Shown here: positions 25,741 to 34,027 of the stretch, in pieces
How the letters are laid out: each line of letters opens with the position of its first letter
How positions within the stretch are numbered: the first letter of the stretch is position 1
From: Chitinophagaceae bacterium UBA1930
GTDB taxonomy: Bacteria; Bacteroidota; Bacteroidia; Chitinophagales; Chitinophagaceae
Assembly: GCA_002337145.1 (NCBI GenBank)
Contig: DDFK01000004.1
Location: forward strand, 1-64,000
Direction of reading: 5' to 3'
DNA length: 64,000 nucleotides
The notes under the pieces: generated by a model
Told to the model about the DNA's origin: nothing
The model's database searches: none
Seen by the model: only the letters and a program-made list of their open reading frames with translations
Program-made: the position numbers and the translations under genes

Positions 25741-26459
25741 ATGACACATACCTATAAAGGTACCGGAATGACCTGCGGCAGCTGAGAAGCGAAAGTAAAA
25801 AGCAGTTTACTCATGCTACCCAATGTTACAGAAGTGGAAGTGTCAAAAGAAAAACAAACAGCAACTATCAGTATGGATAAACATATAGCCTTATCCGTCT
25901 TTCAAAATGCATTAGGTAAAAAATATACAATTGAAACAGCAGACCATAACGAAACAGCAGAGCAGGCAAAAAGTTGGTTCAGCACTTATAAACCTATACT
26001 GCTTATTTTTTTATACATCACAGTAATTGTGGTTATTGCAGCTGCAGAGCATACCGGTTTTAACTGGATGCATGGCATGAATGTTTTTATGGCAGGCTTT
26101 TTTTCACTTTTTCGTTCTTTAAAATGCTTGATTTGAATGGTTTTGCAGATAGTTACGCCATGTATGATATTGTGGCAAAGAAAATAAAAGCATGGGGCTT
26201 TATTTACGCCTTTACAGAGCTGGCTTTGGGTATTGCTTACGCAACGGGCTTTCTGCCCTTACTTACCAATATTGTTGGCTTAACAGTAATGTCAGTAAGC
26301 ATCACAGGTGTTTTGCAAAGTGTGTTCAATAAACGTAAAATACAATGTGCCTGTTTAGGAGCAGTTTTTAACCTGCCCATGAGTACAGTTACTATAATAG
26401 AAGATGCCTTAATGATGGCAATGAGCATAGGTATGATAGTTGCCCTCACTAATTCGTAA
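25741..26459 (+). pseudogene. HMA domain plus MauE/DoxX-like membrane protein, with in-frame UGA and frameshift
   Basis: From the ATG at 25741 the frame reads MTHTYKGTGMTCGS, then TGA at 25783-25785, then EAKVKSSLLMLPNVTEVEVS. The TGA falls exactly where the second Cys of the CxxC motif (MTCGSC) is expected. The frame then continues to a membrane part (LLIFLYITVIVVIAAAE, AGFF) and shifts at a run of seven T at 26098-26104; adding one T restores FFKMLDLNGFADSYAMYD and the rest to 26459. Repaired, it is a ~239-residue HMA plus four-helix MauE-like protein, a probable metal uptake or transfer protein. Two separate lesions make inactivation likely unless they are sequence errors. Confidence 0.75.
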
Positions 26460-26503
26460 AGGAAAACAGGGTTTAAATAATGTTATAATTGTAACAGCCA
26501 TAA

Positions 26504-26950
26504 ATGAGTAAAGCAATTTCTATACAACTGAAAACAGCCTTCCTGCTAATCATATTCAGTTTCAATATGATGGTAGGTTTTGCCTGTGCTGTTGGTGTAG
26601 ATATGGGCTTTAATACCACTCACCACCACGATGAAGAAGCAACAGAAGTGCATGTTCATGCAAATGGCAGGAAACACCATCACGAAGAAGCGGAACATAA
26701 ACATTCGCATAAAGACGGAAAAGATGATTGCTGCAATGATAAGGTATTAAAAATTGCACAGGCAGATAAAGCAGTGCCACAAACTGCAAAACTATTAAGC
26801 CCTATATTTTTTACTGTATTTGTTGCAACCTTTTACAACATAAACATTACTTATCCTTCACAGGTAATTACTTCAACCAAATACTTTGTCCGTGGGCATC
26901 ACCCACCAATCCTCGACATACGCATAGCTATTCAGAGTTTTCAGATATGA
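26504..26950 (+). CDS. His-rich membrane-associated metal-binding protein
   Basis: 148 residues. An N-terminal membrane segment/signal (FLLIIFSFNMMVGFACAVG) is followed by a His/Glu-rich stretch around residues 40-75 (THHHDEEATEVHVHANGRKH and HHEEAEHKHSHKDGKDDCC) that can bind several metal ions, then a second hydrophobic segment (LLSPIFFTVFVATFYNI). Similar proteins occur beside copper-efflux and HMA genes in Bacteroidota. It starts 44 bases after the broken HMA-MauE gene and is followed by DUF3347 genes. Probable role: periplasmic metal buffering or delivery. Confidence 0.65.
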   Translation: MSKAISIQLKTAFLLIIFSFNMMVGFACAVGVDMGFNTTHHHDEEATEVHVHANGRKHHHEEAEHKHSHKDGKDDCCNDKVLKIAQADKAVPQTAKLLSPIFFTVFVATFYNINITYPSQVITSTKYFVRGHHPPILDIRIAIQSFQI

Positions 26951-27027
26951 TTTGATTTTATGTTTTTCAGCATGAAGGGCATTGTTATGCCCGTAATCAA
27001 TGTATTCAACATAAAAATTAAATCAAA

Positions 27028-27501
27028 ATGAAAAAAATATTTCTAATGCTTGCGTTAATCGCAACTGCATTCACTCAAAACAGCTTTGCACAGGATAGTA
27101 CAGAAACACAACCTGCACAAATACTCAGTGCTTATTACAAACTGAAAGATGCTTTAGTAAGCAGCAACGCAACATTGGCTGCTGCCAATGCAGACGAATT
27201 GGTTAAAGCCATCAACAGCACCGATAAGCAAACCGTAAATGATAATGCCAGGACAAGCCTGTTAAACGATGCAAATACTATTGTCCGATCAAAAGACATC
27301 AAACTGCAAAGGGAAAAATTTGTAATCCTGTCAAACAATATGTTTGAGTTGGCAAAAACAGTAAAGCTATCTGCCGAGCCTGTTTACCAGCAATATTGCC
27401 CCATGAAAAAAGCATCATGGTTAAGCAATGATAAGGCAATCAAAAATCCTTATTTCGGCAGTGCCATGCTTACCTGCGGCAGCGTAAAAACAACTTTATA
27501 A
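27028..27501 (+). CDS. DUF3347 periplasmic protein
   Basis: 157 residues with a signal peptide ending in FAQD. The DUF3347 pattern is clear: ILSAYYKLKDALVSSNATLA at the start and YCPMKKASWLSNDKAIKNPY followed by FGSAMLTCGSV at the end, with conserved Cys-Pro-Met and Cys-Gly motifs. The family is found in Bacteroidota copper and CusB-like efflux loci and is presumed to bind copper in the periplasm. It is followed by a second DUF3347 gene, a probable duplication. Confidence 0.8.
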   Translation: MKKIFLMLALIATAFTQNSFAQDSTETQPAQILSAYYKLKDALVSSNATLAAANADELVKAINSTDKQTVNDNARTSLLNDANTIVRSKDIKLQREKFVILSNNMFELAKTVKLSAEPVYQQYCPMKKASWLSNDKAIKNPYFGSAMLTCGSVKTTL

Positions 27502-27568
27502 TTTATTCACCTGCTCACAGCCTTTCAGTACATGAAGGGCTAAAGGCATTATTTTAAACAATACTAAA

Positions 27569-28174
27569 ATGAAAAATATATTAATAGGCATTGCAATTGC
27601 TGCCACCACTTTAGCAGCCTGCAACAACGGCAACAATAAAAATACAGATGCTACGCAAAAGGCAGCAAGCAAAGACACATCAATGACAACACAACCATCG
27701 GCAATGCACGATACTACAGCTACGCAAACCGCAGCAGCATTTCCTGCCAAAGAAATAATTGCAGGTTACCTGCAATTAAAAAATGCTTTGGCAAAAGACA
27801 ATGGAAAAGATGCAGCCGCAGCAGGCAATACAATCGCTACAACATTGGTAAAAGTGGATATGAAAAGTTTATCAGAAGCACAGATGAAAAATTATATGGA
27901 TATAGCCGGTGACCTGAAAGAAAATGCAGAACACATTGGAGCAAATGCCGATAAGTTAGAACATCAGAGAGAGCATTTTATAATGTTGAGCAAAGACATG
28001 GCAGACCTTATAAAAACATTCGGTAACGGAGGACAAACTTTATACAAGGATTTTTGCCCGATGGCAAACGATGGAAAAGGTGCAATATGGATAAGCGAAG
28101 TAAAAGAAATACAAAACCCATACTTAGGTAGTAAAATGCCCGATTGCGGTTCAGTAAAAGAAACCATTAAATAG
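27569..28174 (+). CDS. DUF3347 lipoprotein
   Basis: 201 residues with a lipobox (IAIAATTLAACNNGNNKN), then a Thr/Ala-rich linker to residue ~60 and a DUF3347 domain (IIAGYLQLKNALAKDNGKDA; FCPMANDGKGAIWISEVKEI; NPYLGSKMPDCGSV). It keeps the same CPM and DCG motifs as the preceding protein. As a lipoprotein it is probably tethered to the membrane, the other being soluble. The next gene begins 2 bases after its stop, showing an operon. Confidence 0.8.
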   Translation: MKNILIGIAIAATTLAACNNGNNKNTDATQKAASKDTSMTTQPSAMHDTTATQTAAAFPAKEIIAGYLQLKNALAKDNGKDAAAAGNTIATTLVKVDMKSLSEAQMKNYMDIAGDLKENAEHIGANADKLEHQREHFIMLSKDMADLIKTFGNGGQTLYKDFCPMANDGKGAIWISEVKEIQNPYLGSKMPDCGSVKETIK

Positions 28175-28176
28175 CC

Positions 28177-28641
28177 ATGAACCGGACAAAGAAAATACTA
28201 TTGGCTTTATTAATTGTATTCATTGCAATTCAATTCATACAACCTGCACACAACAAAGCTGTGCAGGTATTGCCTACAGATTTTGCAAAGGTTTTTGTTG
28301 TACCAAATAATGTTCAATCAGTATTACAAAATGCCTGTTACGATTGCCACAGTAACAATACTAATTACCCGTGGTATTCCAACATTCAGCCAATGGCATG
28401 GATAATGGCAAGGCATATAAAGAACGGCAAAGACAAATTGAACTTTAGTGATTTTGGCAGTTACACAAGCCGCAGGCAAATAAGCAAGTTAAAGGGTATT
28501 GCTAATCAAATTAAAGACGATGAAATGCCAATATCCTCTTACAAAATGATGCACAAAAATGCAAGACTTTCAAAAGAGCAAAAAGATTTGATAATGGATT
28601 GGATGAGCCGAACAGCAGACAGCCTTTCTGTAAACAATTAA
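28177..28641 (+). CDS. Haem-binding domain protein (CxxCH)
   Basis: 154 residues with an N-terminal membrane anchor (ILLALLIVFIAIQFI). The periplasmic part contains one CxxCH covalent haem motif (NACYDCHSNNTNYPWYSNIQ) and the WYSNIQPMAWIMARHIKNG region typical of the Haem_bd family (PF14376), with possible distal Met or His ligands. Such proteins often sit beside DUF3347 and multicopper oxidase genes and may pass electrons to or from the copper enzymes. It is 2 bases from the previous gene. Confidence 0.85.
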   Translation: MNRTKKILLALLIVFIAIQFIQPAHNKAVQVLPTDFAKVFVVPNNVQSVLQNACYDCHSNNTNYPWYSNIQPMAWIMARHIKNGKDKLNFSDFGSYTSRRQISKLKGIANQIKDDEMPISSYKMMHKNARLSKEQKDLIMDWMSRTADSLSVNN

Positions 28642-28735
28642 AGAAGAAATGCAAAAGATAATGCAAATATTAATCAGGATTTTCAAAGCAATCTTTATCA
28701 GGAAAAAGAGTTGCTGCAAATAAAAATATCTTACA

Positions 28736-31309
28736 ATGAAAAAAGCAATCATAATAATATTCCTTCTTGCCTTTTATTCCCTTGCACAAGCACAGGATAT
28801 GAAAGGCATGGATATGGGCAAGAAAGAAACAAAACAACAGCCGCAGCCTGTTACTTATACCTGCCCCATGCACCCGGAGATACATGCAACAAAACCGGGC
28901 AACTGCCCTAAGTGCGGTATGAAGCTGGTAAAGGAAAAAACAAAACAGGCAAAGCAACAGCCCGTGCAAAAGCATGATGAAATGCCAATACCAAAAGACA
29001 CCGCTAGGAAAAAAAGTATGGATATGGGCAATATGCAAATGGATAACATGAGCAAAATGCCAATGCCTGAAGCGGATATGGGAAAAATAAAAACCATTGT
29101 AAACAATACTCCGCCCCGTACTGTCCGGTACGACTTATACATAGCAGATACAACCGTAACATTTGGCAAAAAGAAAAAAAGGGCAATTGCTGTAAATGGT
29201 CAAATACCAATGCCTACACTCACATTTACAGAAGGTGATACAGCAGAAATTTATGTACACAATAATTTGAATGAAGAAACATCTTTGCATTGGCATGGTT
29301 TGTTCTTACCCAATCGATACGATGGTGTGCCGAACCTTACACAAATGCCGATAAAGCCACACACAACACATTTGTATAAGTTCCCCATCATTCAGCATGG
29401 CACACACTGGTATCACAGCCATACCATGTTGCAGGAACAGATTGGGATGTACGGCATGTTCATTATGAACAAAAGAAAAGAATGGGATATACCCACCGTA
29501 CCGCTTTTGATAAGCGAATGGGCAGATATGAAACCCGAAGAAATACAAAGAAGCCTGCACAGTGCAACAGATTGGTTTGCCATACAAAAAGGCAGCACAC
29601 AAAGCTATACAGAAGCAATACGGACAGGTAATTTCAAAACCAAAGTTACCAACGAATGGAAGCGGATGAATGCAATGGATTTAACAGACGTGTACTATGA
29701 TAATTTCTTAATCAATGGTAAAAATCAAAATCAGTTGCCACAATTTAAAGCAGGCGATAAAGTAAGGTTGCGTATTGCAAACGGAGGTGCATCCGATTAT
29801 TTTTGGCTCACCTATGCAGGCGGTAAAATCACCGTTGTAGCAACTGACGGCAATGATGTAGAGCCTGTAGAAGTTGACAGGTTGATTATAGCCGTTTCAG
29901 AAACCTATGATGTTATTGTAAACATTCCCGAAAACAAGAGTTACGAGTTTTTAGTAACACCCGAAGACCGCACAAAACATGCTTCATTATGGTTAGGTAG
30001 TGGCGAAAAAGTGCCCGCTGTAAAGATGAACCGTCCAAAATATTTTGCAGGCATGAAGATGATGAACGACATGATGGACATGAGAGGCAACATGATTGAA
30101 ATGGAAGGAATGAAAATGCAAAACCAGGTCATGGATATGAACACCGTGATGTACCCTGAAATAACTGGAGAAGAAACCCCAAAAGCATCAAAGAAAGATA
30201 CAGCCAGCCATTCAGACCATACCATGCAGATGCCCAACAATAACAGTATGCAAGGCATGAACATGGCTGCTGAAAGTTCAGGCATAGTAACCCTCAATTA
30301 TGGCATGTTGCGTTCACCCGAAAAAACAACATTGCCCCCAGGCACACTTAGAGAACTGAAATTTGATTTAACAGGAAATATGAACCGTTATGTATGGACA
30401 TTGGATAACAAAACAGTTTCCGAAAGCGATAAGATATTAATTAAAAAAGGAGAGAACCTAAGAATAATTCTTTACAACAATAGTATGATGCGGCATCCTA
30501 TGCACTTGCACGGACATGACTTTAGGGTATTGAACGGGCAAGGCGATTATGCACCGATGAAAAACATCATTGACATCATGCCAATGGAAAGAGATACCAT
30601 AGAATTTGCAGCAACAGAAAGCGGTGATTGGTTCTTTCATTGCCATATCTTATACCACATGATGAGCGGCATGGGCAGAATTTTCAGTTACGAAAATTCA
30701 CCGGCGAATCCTGAAATACCAAATCCAAAATTAGCACAACGAAAACTGTTTGCAGATGACAGGATGTTTCATTTAATGGGCAGGGTAGGCATTGAAAGCA
30801 ATGGCGGCGATGGCGAAGCCATGCTGGCTAATACAAGATGGAAATTAAATACGCTTTGGCATTTAGGGTATCACGATATGCACGGCTACGAAAGCGAAAC
30901 AATGATAGGTCGTTACTTAGGGCGTATGCAATGGTGGTTTCCCTATGTAGGTTTCGATTATCATTATAAAACAAAAGGAGGTGCCAACAACATTTTCGGC
31001 AGTGAAGAAAAAAACTGGTTCGGGCAAACAAGCAATAAGAACAATCGCAAAACAGTTGTGGCAGGTATTGCATATACCTTGCCTATGTTGTTTGTAGCAG
31101 ATTTACGGGTAGATGGCGATGGCAAATTTCGTTTCCAGTTTAGCAGGGAAGATATACCTGCTTCCAGAAGATTAAGGGCAAGCATGATGATAAACACCGA
31201 TAAGGAATATATGTTAGGGCTAAGGTACATTGTCACAAAGTACATTTCTGTTTCATCACACTACGATAGCGATATGGGATTGGGTGCTGGCATAACATTT
31301 ACTTATTAA
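28736..31309 (+). CDS. Multicopper oxidase with N-terminal metal-binding and C-terminal CopB-like domains
   Basis: 857 residues. A signal peptide (residues 1-20) precedes a heavy-metal-binding domain (TYTCPMHPEIHATKPGNCPK, then CGMKLV). The CopA-like multicopper oxidase has all copper clusters: LHWHGLF near 184, THWYHSHTM near 223, HPMHLHGHDF near 586, and FHCHILYHMMSGM near 634 with the type 1 His/Met. A Met-rich insert (residues ~435-510, MKMMNDMMDMRGNMIEMEG) should bind Cu(I). From ~650 a CopB-like outer-membrane-type domain follows (MQWWFPYVGFDYH; DLRVDGDGKFRFQFSR; ends GAGITFTY). Probable job: oxidise Cu(I) in the periplasm. The fusion is unusual; CopA and CopB are usually separate. Confidence 0.88.
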   Translation: MKKAIIIIFLLAFYSLAQAQDMKGMDMGKKETKQQPQPVTYTCPMHPEIHATKPGNCPKCGMKLVKEKTKQAKQQPVQKHDEMPIPKDTARKKSMDMGNMQMDNMSKMPMPEADMGKIKTIVNNTPPRTVRYDLYIADTTVTFGKKKKRAIAVNGQIPMPTLTFTEGDTAEIYVHNNLNEETSLHWHGLFLPNRYDGVPNLTQMPIKPHTTHLYKFPIIQHGTHWYHSHTMLQEQIGMYGMFIMNKRKEWDIPTVPLLISEWADMKPEEIQRSLHSATDWFAIQKGSTQSYTEAIRTGNFKTKVTNEWKRMNAMDLTDVYYDNFLINGKNQNQLPQFKAGDKVRLRIANGGASDYFWLTYAGGKITVVATDGNDVEPVEVDRLIIAVSETYDVIVNIPENKSYEFLVTPEDRTKHASLWLGSGEKVPAVKMNRPKYFAGMKMMNDMMDMRGNMIEMEGMKMQNQVMDMNTVMYPEITGEETPKASKKDTASHSDHTMQMPNNNSMQGMNMAAESSGIVTLNYGMLRSPEKTTLPPGTLRELKFDLTGNMNRYVWTLDNKTVSESDKILIKKGENLRIILYNNSMMRHPMHLHGHDFRVLNGQGDYAPMKNIIDIMPMERDTIEFAATESGDWFFHCHILYHMMSGMGRIFSYENSPANPEIPNPKLAQRKLFADDRMFHLMGRVGIESNGGDGEAMLANTRWKLNTLWHLGYHDMHGYESETMIGRYLGRMQWWFPYVGFDYHYKTKGGANNIFGSEEKNWFGQTSNKNNRKTVVAGIAYTLPMLFVADLRVDGDGKFRFQFSREDIPASRRLRASMMINTDKEYMLGLRYIVTKYISVSSHYDSDMGLGAGITFTY

Positions 31310-31453
31310 ATTTCTATCAGCGATTGGAATATTGCGGCGTTTGGTATGATGGTGACATGATACTGGTCAAATACTGCTACTAGTAATCAAGTAGTTCTAA
31401 AAATTTACGAATTTGCTCAATTTCAGTCAAAATTAGGTTAGAACTTTGTCTAT

Positions 31454-31464
31454 TCATCCCGACT
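31454..31464 (+). repeat. attR-like direct repeat of tRNA-Pro 3' end
   Basis: TCATCCCGACT, identical to 24934-24944 and in the same orientation, 145 bases after the multicopper oxidase stop. It marks the probable distal edge of the copper island. Confidence 0.5.
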
Positions 31465-31474
31465 CGCTTATTAA

Positions 31475-31503
31475 GCCTTTTGATTTTTGTCAAAGGGCTT
31501 CTT
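31475..31503 (+). terminator. Hairpin just outside the distal repeat, possibly the displaced tRNA terminator
   Basis: Arms 31475-31483 and 31490-31498 form a 9-bp stem with one wobble and a 6-base loop, followed by TTCTTGTTTC. It lies ten bases past the tRNA-like repeat, where a tRNA-Pro terminator would be if the island were removed. The rest of 31310-31682 holds no other recognised feature. Confidence 0.5.
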
Positions 31504-31682
31504 GTTTCTTGAATGTTTGCCTTTGCCTGGCCAACCGATCAAAGACAAATAATTTGGAAGCATATATAATAGTTGGTAAAAACCTTTACAAGTCTTTAAT
31601 GACATGAGCAATGCCGGACGATATTAAAGTACATTATTGCCTTGGCAGCATCCGTGTTTTTGTCATTGCATGGCTAATGCAC

Positions 31683-32531
31683 TTATTCTTTCAGGAAGAA
31701 TTCAATGGATCCATTGGAAGTAAAGTTGCTTGACAGGTTTACTTCATACTTTTTCTTTCTTGTTGTTATGATCATGAAGGCCGTACATGGAGGTATCGTT
31801 CCCATACTTTCTGCAACCATTTTAATTTTGCTTAAAGGATTTTCCTTATTCAGGGATATATAGAATGTAATAGGTTTTAGGGAGATCATTTGTTTGTGAA
31901 CAAGTAACGTATTGTCGTGATAAACCGATACGGAATCATTATCTATTACGCCGTTGTCATATATCTCTACCTTAATCGAATCTTTTTCGCTTTCGTTTAT
32001 TTCAATGAGGCTTTGAATATCTACATTCCTTTTTAACCGATTGTCTTCAATAGGCAATGCATCTTTCTTTTCCGGTTGAGGCGGATTGATTTTATCGAGT
32101 TTCTTTTCAAGCCATACACCAGAACTTGGACAGTGCAGAAAAGCCCTTGAGTTGTCTTTCCATCTGCCTGTTAACCTCATTAAAGTATCTGTTACTAGTA
32201 GTTTCATGGTGTAGTTCCCCAGGCAATTGCTAGCCATAAAACCAAGCCTGACGCTGATGGTGCTGTCTTCTGAAAAGAAAACAGTACTGTCTTTTGAACG
32301 GAAAATGCCGTTTATCTTATAATGCTCATATTTGGAATTCTTATAGTAAAGATGGGTAGCACCCGTTATGATTGAGTCATTCTGAATAAAAATCTCAACG
32401 ATGAGTTTTTGGGGAGTGGGTGTGAGGAATTTTTTCTCATAATTGCCGCTCCAGGTTCCTGTAATGTCCTGGGCAAATGATACTGTTATAAGAAAGGAAC
32501 AAACTGTCAGAAGTACTACACGTAAAAACAT
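31683..32531 (-). CDS. Secreted protein of unknown function
   Basis: 282 residues with a signal peptide (MFLRVVLLTVCSFLITVSFA) and a beta-rich start (ITGTWSGNYEKKFLTPTPQK) that resembles lipocalin-like or DUF-type domains counting ligand binding or sensing, but I cannot assign a family. The linker near residue 155 (PPQPEKKDALPIEDNRLKRN) separates two beta-rich halves. It stands alone, convergent with the island. No catalytic motif is visible. Confidence 0.6.
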   Translation of the reverse strand: MFLRVVLLTVCSFLITVSFAQDITGTWSGNYEKKFLTPTPQKLIVEIFIQNDSIITGATHLYYKNSKYEHYKINGIFRSKDSTVFFSEDSTISVRLGFMASNCLGNYTMKLLVTDTLMRLTGRWKDNSRAFLHCPSSGVWLEKKLDKINPPQPEKKDALPIEDNRLKRNVDIQSLIEINESEKDSIKVEIYDNGVIDNDSVSVYHDNTLLVHKQMISLKPITFYISLNKENPLSKIKMVAESMGTIPPCTAFMIITTRKKKYEVNLSSNFTSNGSIEFFLKE

Positions 32532-32800
32532 TCTTTTTTAGTTGACGTTTTTTAAGATTGCAGCAATAGCCTGTGTTGGATGTTATTGATTTATTGCTGT
32601 CAGGGTTTACTGATTGAAGATAAGTACAAATGTTCCTAATTCTATAAGCAGGTTATTGATAAGTGACAATAACATATTTATATGCTATGCATAAAAGAAG
32701 GGTACAATAATTACTGTTAGGCCAATTGCTGTATTGATTGGTCATTGTATCTGGAAGGGGCATGTATTGCATTTTACTGTGTAAAGGGAGGTGCCTGAAA

Positions 32801-33271
32801 TTATTTGTGTAAGATCATCTTTCTAATCAATGCCACTTGCCCTAAGTGGTAATAGCTATGTTCAATAACTGCTTCAATATTCCGCAGGAATGTTCCATAT
32901 TTTTCATCAATGAAAGGCAGGTCAAATGTCTGGTCATCCATTGCTTCAATTTTGTCCGCAAACTTTGTGGCATTGCTTAAAAAGTCAGCAACTAATTTTT
33001 TCCATTCCAATTCAGTATTAATTGGTGGAAGGTCAAAACTGTATTTGTCGCTAATTTCAAGTCTTCCATTTTCAAAAGCGTTTAAGAGGCCTATCAAATA
33101 ATAGTTTATATGGTAAGTAAGGGCCGCAATCGTATTTAGGCTGTCAATCTTCTGTGTTGCTTGCTGCCAATCTACGGCTTCTATCTGTTCCTTATAATTG
33201 GTATTGGCAATCCAGTGTCCGTTTAATAATACTTCTCGTAACCGGCTTGCAATGTTTATGTTTCTGTTCAT
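32801..33271 (-). CDS. DinB-like four-helix metal protein
   Basis: 156 residues. A DinB-fold pattern is seen: a His after the first helix pair (LTYHINYYLIGLLNAFENG) and a C-terminal pair in EHSYYHLGQVALIRKMI, the three-His metal site of DinB/YfiT proteins. The family includes thiol transferases (bacillithiol, mycothiol) and many uncharacterised members. It is the first of four such proteins between 32.8 and 42.3 kb. Monocistronic. Confidence 0.7.
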   Translation of the reverse strand: MNRNINIASRLREVLLNGHWIANTNYKEQIEAVDWQQATQKIDSLNTIAALTYHINYYLIGLLNAFENGRLEISDKYSFDLPPINTELEWKKLVADFLSNATKFADKIEAMDDQTFDLPFIDEKYGTFLRNIEAVIEHSYYHLGQVALIRKMILHK

Positions 33272-33428
33272 TGTAATCGCTAGATTAATTGTTCTTGGTG
33301 AGACTGGTCATTGAGTCAATTCATTTCTTTATTTGAAATATTTACTTGCCACTCATTCGTAAATATACCCAATTATGCAATTTTGGAATTTTTGCCGTAT
33401 GCCTGAATTGCTTTCAATGCTGCTTCGC

Positions 33429-33950
33429 TTATTTTAGTATGTTCAGAAATTCGGCAAACGCACCCACTTCATTCTTGTATTGCTTTGCCAATATCCTTGC
33501 TATCTGTGCAATGTGGCTTAAGTCGTGGGCAACCCAGGCAGAAAAGATATTACCAATCGTAACGGTGCCCAGGGTGGGGTGGATAGCTGTATTAAGAAAG
33601 TCATTATCCGTTAGCACTAAACTTGAGATAAGACTGATATTGTTGTTTCTTGCTTCTTCAAATTCGGTCAGTAGCTGAGCCAGTGTTTTCCCTTCCATGA
33701 TTCTTGCCTGGGCATCCATATCAAAAGGCGGAAGGTTGGGCTGATTGTTGTTGTTAAGTGTAAGTATTATACGCTGGTAGAAATTCGAACGCTCGGCAGA
33801 AACAAGATGGGCAACAATGGTAATGGGGCTCCATGTGTTTTCGCCTTCATCCGCAGTAATGAAGCTTTCGTCAAGGTTATATAGTAATGAGCTTATTACG
33901 TTGGGCGTATTCCTTAAAATATGTATTGAATTGGAAAAATGTGCTGGCAT
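33429..33950 (-). CDS. DinB family protein
   Basis: 173 residues. The DinB_2 pattern is complete: WSPITIVAHLVSAERSNFYQ supplies the first His and WVAHDLSHIAQIARILAKQY the two C-terminal His. A four-helix bundle with one divalent metal is expected. Function is not known for this branch; thiol-dependent detoxification is the best-supported role in the family. It stands between another DinB-like gene and a small ABM-like gene. Confidence 0.8.
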   Translation of the reverse strand: MPAHFSNSIHILRNTPNVISSLLYNLDESFITADEGENTWSPITIVAHLVSAERSNFYQRIILTLNNNNQPNLPPFDMDAQARIMEGKTLAQLLTEFEEARNNNISLISSLVLTDNDFLNTAIHPTLGTVTIGNIFSAWVAHDLSHIAQIARILAKQYKNEVGAFAEFLNILK

Positions 33951-34027
33951 AAGCTGTGGTTGGTAGTTTGCAATTGATGGATATTATAGTAGTAATTGAC
34001 TAGGCTGTTATGCTGCATTAAGTAATG

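Larger units (their letters stand above)
24943..31464. mobile_element. Putative copper-resistance genomic island at tRNA-Pro
   Basis: This 6.5-kb block lies between the tRNA 3' end and a direct 11-bp repeat of it. All genes are on the plus strand and concern copper or heavy metals, while the flanking genes are minus-strand and unrelated. No integrase or transposase is visible, so if mobile it is now a remnant or was mobilised in trans. A hairpin-plus-T-run at 31475-31500 just outside the distal repeat could be the original tRNA terminator displaced by insertion. The boundaries rest on the short repeat only. Confidence 0.5.

Noticed and set aside
25741..25812. Selenocysteine as the main reading of the UGA at 25783
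   Set aside because: A nearby frameshift in the same gene and one in its neighbour make decay or error simpler, the downstream stem is short and AT-only, and no Sec machinery is visible here. Kept only as a checkable alternative.
31340..31356. Shared 12-mer ATGATGGTGACA with the palindrome at 41257-41268
   Set aside because: Only 12 bases, no second arm and no context in common; likely chance.
24943..31464. Integrase, transposase or IS ends within the copper block
   Set aside because: No such ORF or terminal inverted repeat was found; mobility rests only on the tRNA repeat.
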